DNA of 64,000 nt from Bacteroidales bacterium WCE2004. GTDB taxonomy: Bacteria; Bacteroidota; Bacteroidia; Bacteroidales; UBA932. The translations under genes and the position numbers were made by a program. Under the pieces are notes generated by a model, which saw nothing but the letters and a program-made list of their open reading frames with translations, was not told where the DNA came from and ran no database searches. The stretch spans positions 62,001 through 126,000 of the forward strand of contig FUZR01000004.1 in NCBI GenBank assembly GCA_900167895.1. Reading direction: 5' to 3'. This document shows positions 60,069-64,000 of this stretch, piece after piece; within the stretch, counting starts at the first letter, position 1, and the number at the start of each line of letters is the position of its first letter.

Positions 60069-61691
60069 ATGATGGCTGATAAAATCCAAAAGACGCTGCG
60101 CGACTCCGCCGGCATGCGTTGGACCGCCCTGCTGCTTCTCGCGCTGGCGATGTTCTGCGCCTATATTTTCATGGACATCCTCTCCCCGATCAAGGACTTG
60201 ATGCAGGAGACCCGCGGCTGGAACTCCACCGCATTCGGCACGATGCAGGGCTCCGAGGTGTTCCTCAACGTTTTCGTCTTCTTCCTCATCTTCGCGGGTA
60301 TCATCCTCGACAAGATGGGCGTCCGCTTCACCGCCGTCCTCTCGGCCGGCGTGATGCTCGTCGGCGCCGTCGTCAAGTGGTACGCCGTGACCCCGGGTTT
60401 CGCGGGCAGCGGCCTGGAGACCTGGTTCACGGAGAACCTCAACTACATCCCGGGCTTCGACCAGCTCGGCGTGTCGCCGTTCTATCGCGGGATGCCCGCC
60501 TCGGCCAAACTGGCCGCCTGCGGCTTCATGATCTTCGGCTGCGGCTGCGAGATGGCCGGCATCACGGTCAGCCGCGGTATCGTCAAGTGGTTCAAGGGCC
60601 GCGAGATGGCCCTCGCGATGGGCTCCGAGATGGCCCTCGCCCGCCTCGGCGTCGCCACGTGCATGATCTTCTCGCCTTTCTTCGCCAAGCTCGGCGGACA
60701 CGTGGAAGTGTCCCGTTCGGTCGCCTTCGGCGTGGTGCTGCTCTGCATCGCCCTCATCATGACCATCGTCTACTTCTTCATGGACAAGAAGCTCGACAGC
60801 CAGACCGGCGAGGCCGAAGAGAAGGACGACCCGTTCAAGGTCAGCGACATCGGCAAGATCCTTTCCGACGGCGGATTCTGGATCGTGGCCCTGCTCTGCG
60901 TACTGTACTACAGCGCCATCTTCCCGTTCCAGAAGTATGCGGTCAACATGCTCCAGTGCAACCTGACCCTCACGCCTCCTGACGCCAGTTCCTTCTGGGC
61001 AGGCGGCAACGTCACCATCATCCAGTACGTCATCATGCTGCTGGTCGCGGCCGCCGGCTTCGCCAGCAACTTCCAGAAGAAGAAGGCCAGCCAGTACATC
61101 CTGCTCGGCATCTCCTTCCTCGCGCTCATCACCTACTGCTACATGGGCTACATGCGCCAGTCCGCCGAGTCCATCTTCGCGGTGTTCCCGCTCCTCGCGG
61201 TGCTCATCACACCGATCCTCGGCAACTACCTCGACCACCACGGCAAGGGCGCCTCGATGCTCGTCCTCGGCTCCATCCTGCTGATCGCCTGCCACCTGAC
61301 CTTCGCGTTCGTGCTGCCGGCCTTCAAGGGCAGCGCCGTCGGCGGCGTCATCGTGGCCTACGCCACCATCCTGGTGCTCGGCGCCAGCTTCTCGCTGGTC
61401 CCGGCCGCCCTCTGGCCGTCCGTGCCGAAGCTCGTGGACGCCAAGGTGATCGGCTCGGCCTACGCCCTGATCTTCTGGATCCAGAACATCGGCCTGTGGC
61501 TCTTCCCGCTGCTGATCGGCAAGGTGCTGGACAAGACCAACCCCGGCGTGACCGACCCGACGCAGTACAACTACACCGCCCCGCTCGTGATGCTCGCCTG
61601 CCTCGGCGTGGCGGCCCTCCTGCTCGGCCTCGTGCTGAAGGTGGTGGACAAGAAGAAACACCTCGGCCTGGAGGAACCCAACATCAAGTAA
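60069..61691 (+). CDS. MFS transporter (first of a tandem pair)
   Basis: A 540-residue 12-helix major facilitator. Helix 1 WTALLLLALAMFCAYIFMDIL, motif A region LDKMGVRFTAVLSAG, then GCGCEMAGITVSRGIVKWF and the C-terminal block SLVPAALWPSVPKLVDAKVIG. A loop of about 50 residues after helix 3 (YAVTPGFAGSGLETWF) makes it longer than its neighbour. The substrate is unknown. It is followed after 9 nt by a paralogue and then dxs. Two ATGs in a row at the start (60069, 60072). Confidence 0.85.
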   Translation: MMADKIQKTLRDSAGMRWTALLLLALAMFCAYIFMDILSPIKDLMQETRGWNSTAFGTMQGSEVFLNVFVFFLIFAGIILDKMGVRFTAVLSAGVMLVGAVVKWYAVTPGFAGSGLETWFTENLNYIPGFDQLGVSPFYRGMPASAKLAACGFMIFGCGCEMAGITVSRGIVKWFKGREMALAMGSEMALARLGVATCMIFSPFFAKLGGHVEVSRSVAFGVVLLCIALIMTIVYFFMDKKLDSQTGEAEEKDDPFKVSDIGKILSDGGFWIVALLCVLYYSAIFPFQKYAVNMLQCNLTLTPPDASSFWAGGNVTIIQYVIMLLVAAAGFASNFQKKKASQYILLGISFLALITYCYMGYMRQSAESIFAVFPLLAVLITPILGNYLDHHGKGASMLVLGSILLIACHLTFAFVLPAFKGSAVGGVIVAYATILVLGASFSLVPAALWPSVPKLVDAKVIGSAYALIFWIQNIGLWLFPLLIGKVLDKTNPGVTDPTQYNYTAPLVMLACLGVAALLLGLVLKVVDKKKHLGLEEPNIK

Positions 61692-61700
61692 TTTCCGCTC

Positions 61701-63035
61701 ATGGAACGGACGGCCCCGCGCAAATCCGCCTGCTGGATCGCCCTGGCATGTCTCGTCGTACCGATGTTCGCATCGTACTTCTTCGACGACATGTTCTCGA
61801 CGATCTCCTACCTGTTCGAAGATCCTGCCCGCACGCAGCTGGGCTGGGATGCGGCCGGCTACGGCCTGTATGCCAGCGGCTACTCCGTGCTGTGCGTCTT
61901 CGGCGGGCTGGTGCTGTGCGGCATGCTGCTCGACAGATGGGGCGTCCGGATCACGGGCTCCATCTTCGTGGGCATGATGGCCGCGGGCGCGGCAACGGTG
62001 CTGTACGCCATCACGGCGGGCTTCGCGCCGGAGCGCTCGCTGCGCCTCGCCTATGTCGGCTGCATGTTCTTCGGCCTGGGCAGCGAGATCGCCGGCACGG
62101 CGGTCACGCGCTCGATCGCCAGGTGGTTCCGCCACGGGCCCATGGCCCTGGCGATGGGCCTGCAGCTGGCGATTGCCCGGCTGGGCACGGCGCTGGCCCT
62201 GGTGGCCGCCCCGCGCCTGGTCGTCGAGAACGCCGGCCATGTCTACAGCCTCTCCGAGACGGCCCGTCCGGCCGTCTTCGGGCTGGGGCTGATGGCCGCC
62301 GGCATCCTCCTCTGGGGCCTGTTCGTGGCGATGGACGCCCGACGCGACCGGCAGGTCGGACAGGAGGGCGCCGCTGCCGGCGAAGAGCCGTTCCGCTTCG
62401 CCGACGTACTCGGCATTCTCCGGAATCCCAACTTCTGGCTCGTCAGCGTGCTCTGCGTGCTGTTCTACAGCAGCATCATCGCTTTCAAGAAATTTGCGGG
62501 CGCCATCCTGATCCCGCGCTTCGCCATTCCGGCGGAGACCGCCGGGTGGATGGTGTCGATGCTTCCCTTCGCGACGGTCGTCTTCGCCCCGCTCTTCGGC
62601 CTGCTGGTCGACCGCTTCGGCCGCGGGACGCGCTGGATGCTGCTCGGATCGCTGCTCGCGCTGCTCGCGCACCTGCTGCTGGCCTTCGCCCCGCAGGGCG
62701 TGCCGGCCTTCGGCTATCTCGCGATGGTGCTGCTCGGCTTCGGCTATTCGCTGGTGCCCGCCGCCCTGTGGCCGTCCGTGCCCAAGATCGTCCCGGACAA
62801 GGTCCTCGGCACCACTTTTGCGCTGGTGTACTGGGTGCAGAATCTCGGCCTGTTGTCCTTCAAGATGATTGCGGGCAAGATCCTGGGCCGCACCGGCGAG
62901 GCATTGCAGGGCGCCGTCAGCGTGGAGCTGATGTTCACCGGCCTGTGCGTCGCGGCGGTGCTCACCGCCCTGCTTTTCGTCCGCTCCTCCCGGAGGCATC
63001 CGGAGCTGGAACTCGACACCCCCAACAGACAATGA
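61701..63035 (+). CDS. MFS transporter (second of a tandem pair)
   Basis: A 444-residue paralogue of the preceding transporter: GLGSEIAGTAVTRSIARWFRH matches its GCGCEMAG block and SLVPAALWPSVPKIVPDKVLG matches its C-terminal block, but the periplasmic loop is shorter. Twelve helices are expected (helix 1 ACWIALACLVVPMFASYFF). The pair most likely arose by duplication and may form heterodimers or differ in substrate. Its stop lies 1 nt before the dxs ATG, so it is co-transcribed with dxs. The substrate is unknown. Confidence 0.85.
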   Translation: MERTAPRKSACWIALACLVVPMFASYFFDDMFSTISYLFEDPARTQLGWDAAGYGLYASGYSVLCVFGGLVLCGMLLDRWGVRITGSIFVGMMAAGAATVLYAITAGFAPERSLRLAYVGCMFFGLGSEIAGTAVTRSIARWFRHGPMALAMGLQLAIARLGTALALVAAPRLVVENAGHVYSLSETARPAVFGLGLMAAGILLWGLFVAMDARRDRQVGQEGAAAGEEPFRFADVLGILRNPNFWLVSVLCVLFYSSIIAFKKFAGAILIPRFAIPAETAGWMVSMLPFATVVFAPLFGLLVDRFGRGTRWMLLGSLLALLAHLLLAFAPQGVPAFGYLAMVLLGFGYSLVPAALWPSVPKIVPDKVLGTTFALVYWVQNLGLLSFKMIAGKILGRTGEALQGAVSVELMFTGLCVAAVLTALLFVRSSRRHPELELDTPNRQ

Positions 63036-63036
63036 C

Positions 63037-64000
63037 ATGTACGAACTCCTCGATAAAATAGAATCGCCGGCCGACATCAAAGGGCTGACCACCGGACAGC
63101 TGCGCACCCTGTGCGCGGAACTGCGGCAGTACATCATCGAGACCTGCGCCACCAATCCGGGGCACCTCGCCGCCAGCCTGGGCGCCGTGGAGCTCATCGT
63201 GGGCGTGCATTATGTCTACGACACGCCAGCGGACCAGCTCGTCTTCGACGTGGGGCACCAGGCCTATGCGCACAAGGTGCTCACCGGACGCCGCGAGGCG
63301 TTCCGCACGATGCGCACGAAGGGCGGCATCAGCGGATTCCCCAACCGGAGCGAGAGCCCGTTCGACGCTTTCGGCGTCGGACATTCCTCGACCTCCATCT
63401 CCGCCGCGCTGGGCCTCGCAGAGGCGGCGCGCATGCAGGGCCGGCACGACAAGGTCGTGGCCCTGATCGGCGACGGCGCCATGACCGGCGGCCTCGCCTT
63501 CGAGGGGCTCAACAACGCCGGCGCCAGCCGCGCCGACCTGCTCGTCATCCTCAACGACAACAACCAGTCGATCGAGGGCAACACGGGCGCCATCCACCGC
63601 TACCTGCTGAACATCACGACCAGCCAGTCCTACAACCGCTTCAAGAACCGCATCTGGAACCTGCTCGGTGACAACGGCTTCCGCCGCTTCCTGCAGCGCT
63701 GGGTGCGGGCGCTCAAGTCGTGGTTCGTGGGCAAGCCCGGCGGCGCGCTGTTCGAGTCGCTCGGCTTCCGCTATTTCGGGCCGATAGACGGCAATGACAT
63801 CGAAGAGGTCGTACGGACGCTCCGCAAGCTGCACGGGCTCCCCGGCCCGCGCATCCTGCACTGTTTCACGGTCAAGGGCAAGGGCTACGCCCCGGCCGAG
63901 GCCGACCCCGTGACCTGGCACGCCCCGGGCCGTTTCGACCCGCTCACGGGCGAGCGCATCCACGCCCCGCACACGCGGGACCGCTATCAGGACGTCTTCG
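63037..64000 (+). CDS. dxs: 1-deoxy-D-xylulose-5-phosphate synthase (3' part outside window)
   Basis: First enzyme of the MEP isoprenoid pathway; condenses pyruvate and glyceraldehyde 3-phosphate with thiamine diphosphate. 321 codons are present of about 600. Visible: SLGAVELIVGVHYVYDTPAD, DVGHQAYAHKVLTGRR, GVGHSSTSISAALG, the ThDP-binding GDGAMTGGLAFEGLNNAG and ending N-terminal domain blocks (FTVKGKGYAPAE). Located directly after two MFS transporters; this grouping has no known functional logic. Confidence 0.95.
   Translation, partial: MYELLDKIESPADIKGLTTGQLRTLCAELRQYIIETCATNPGHLAASLGAVELIVGVHYVYDTPADQLVFDVGHQAYAHKVLTGRREAFRTMRTKGGISGFPNRSESPFDAFGVGHSSTSISAALGLAEAARMQGRHDKVVALIGDGAMTGGLAFEGLNNAGASRADLLVILNDNNQSIEGNTGAIHRYLLNITTSQSYNRFKNRIWNLLGDNGFRRFLQRWVRALKSWFVGKPGGALFESLGFRYFGPIDGNDIEEVVRTLRKLHGLPGPRILHCFTVKGKGYAPAEADPVTWHAPGRFDPLTGERIHAPHTRDRYQDVF

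Noticed and set aside
60057..63197. 1046-codon open frame on the minus strand opposite the MFS transporters
   Set aside because: Same antisense artefact; no signal, domain or promoter.

Overview
The window is a 64 kb stretch of a GC-rich (low 60s percent by eye) Bacteroidota chromosome, most likely an uncultured Bacteroidales of gut type. Evidence: repeated TAnnTTTG promoter elements, little use of Shine-Dalgarno sites, a complete Bat aerotolerance operon, DUF4249/TonB-receptor and macroglobulin-type envelope genes, and typical Bacteroidales versions of Der, Prs, PPDK, ParC and LysS. It is dense core chromosome: about 50 protein genes, no tRNA or rRNA, no insertion sequence, prophage or CRISPR array seen.

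Layout. 1-4116 (minus): xseA (cut by the window edge), then the operon yihA-prs-small Cys-rich membrane protein-der. 4207-8172 (plus): KDG kinase, KDPG aldolase, hexuronate-type MFS transporter and an omega-amidase, i.e. the lower part of uronate catabolism. 8224-10970 (minus): rpsO-pnp with a terminator between them. 11160-17450 (plus): a four-gene envelope operon (secreted protein, TonB-dependent receptor, DUF4249 lipoprotein, MG2/plug protein). 17431-20849 (minus): an unclassified EF-hand/Cys-cluster membrane protein and a GT4 glycosyltransferase. 20988-22331: DUF389 membrane protein. 22466-27732 (minus): PurL-like pseudoenzyme, PhoH-type ATPase, PPDK. 27783-34867 (plus): folC, a giant macroglobulin-like protein and a small beta-barrel protein. 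34937-43077 (minus): moxR-DUF58-BatF-like-batA-batB-batC-batD/E, with BatD and BatE fused. 43106-50898 (plus): truA, exbB-exbD-tonB, an RluB-type pseudouridine synthase with an Arg/Gly-rich tail, era, parC. 50964-51342: about 380 bp without a gene but with foldable repeats. 51343-56624 (minus): secreted protein, TPR/HTH lipoprotein-like regulator, aroE, trmH/spoU, lysS. 56667-64000: recJ, PPC-domain protein, aroK (minus), ssb, two paralogous MFS transporters and dxs (cut by the edge).

The envelope theme is the most coherent: ExbBD-TonB at 44-46 kb can energise the receptor at 11.9 kb, and two different macroglobulin-type proteins (15.8 kb and 29.0 kb) each carry a fragment resembling a SusC/TonB plug. 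The other striking themes are short interspersed repeats sitting in frame inside or at the ends of conserved genes (kdgK end, parC tail, spoU, possibly truA), and several promoters placed so close to the start codon that the mRNAs should be leaderless (xseA, lysS, recJ).
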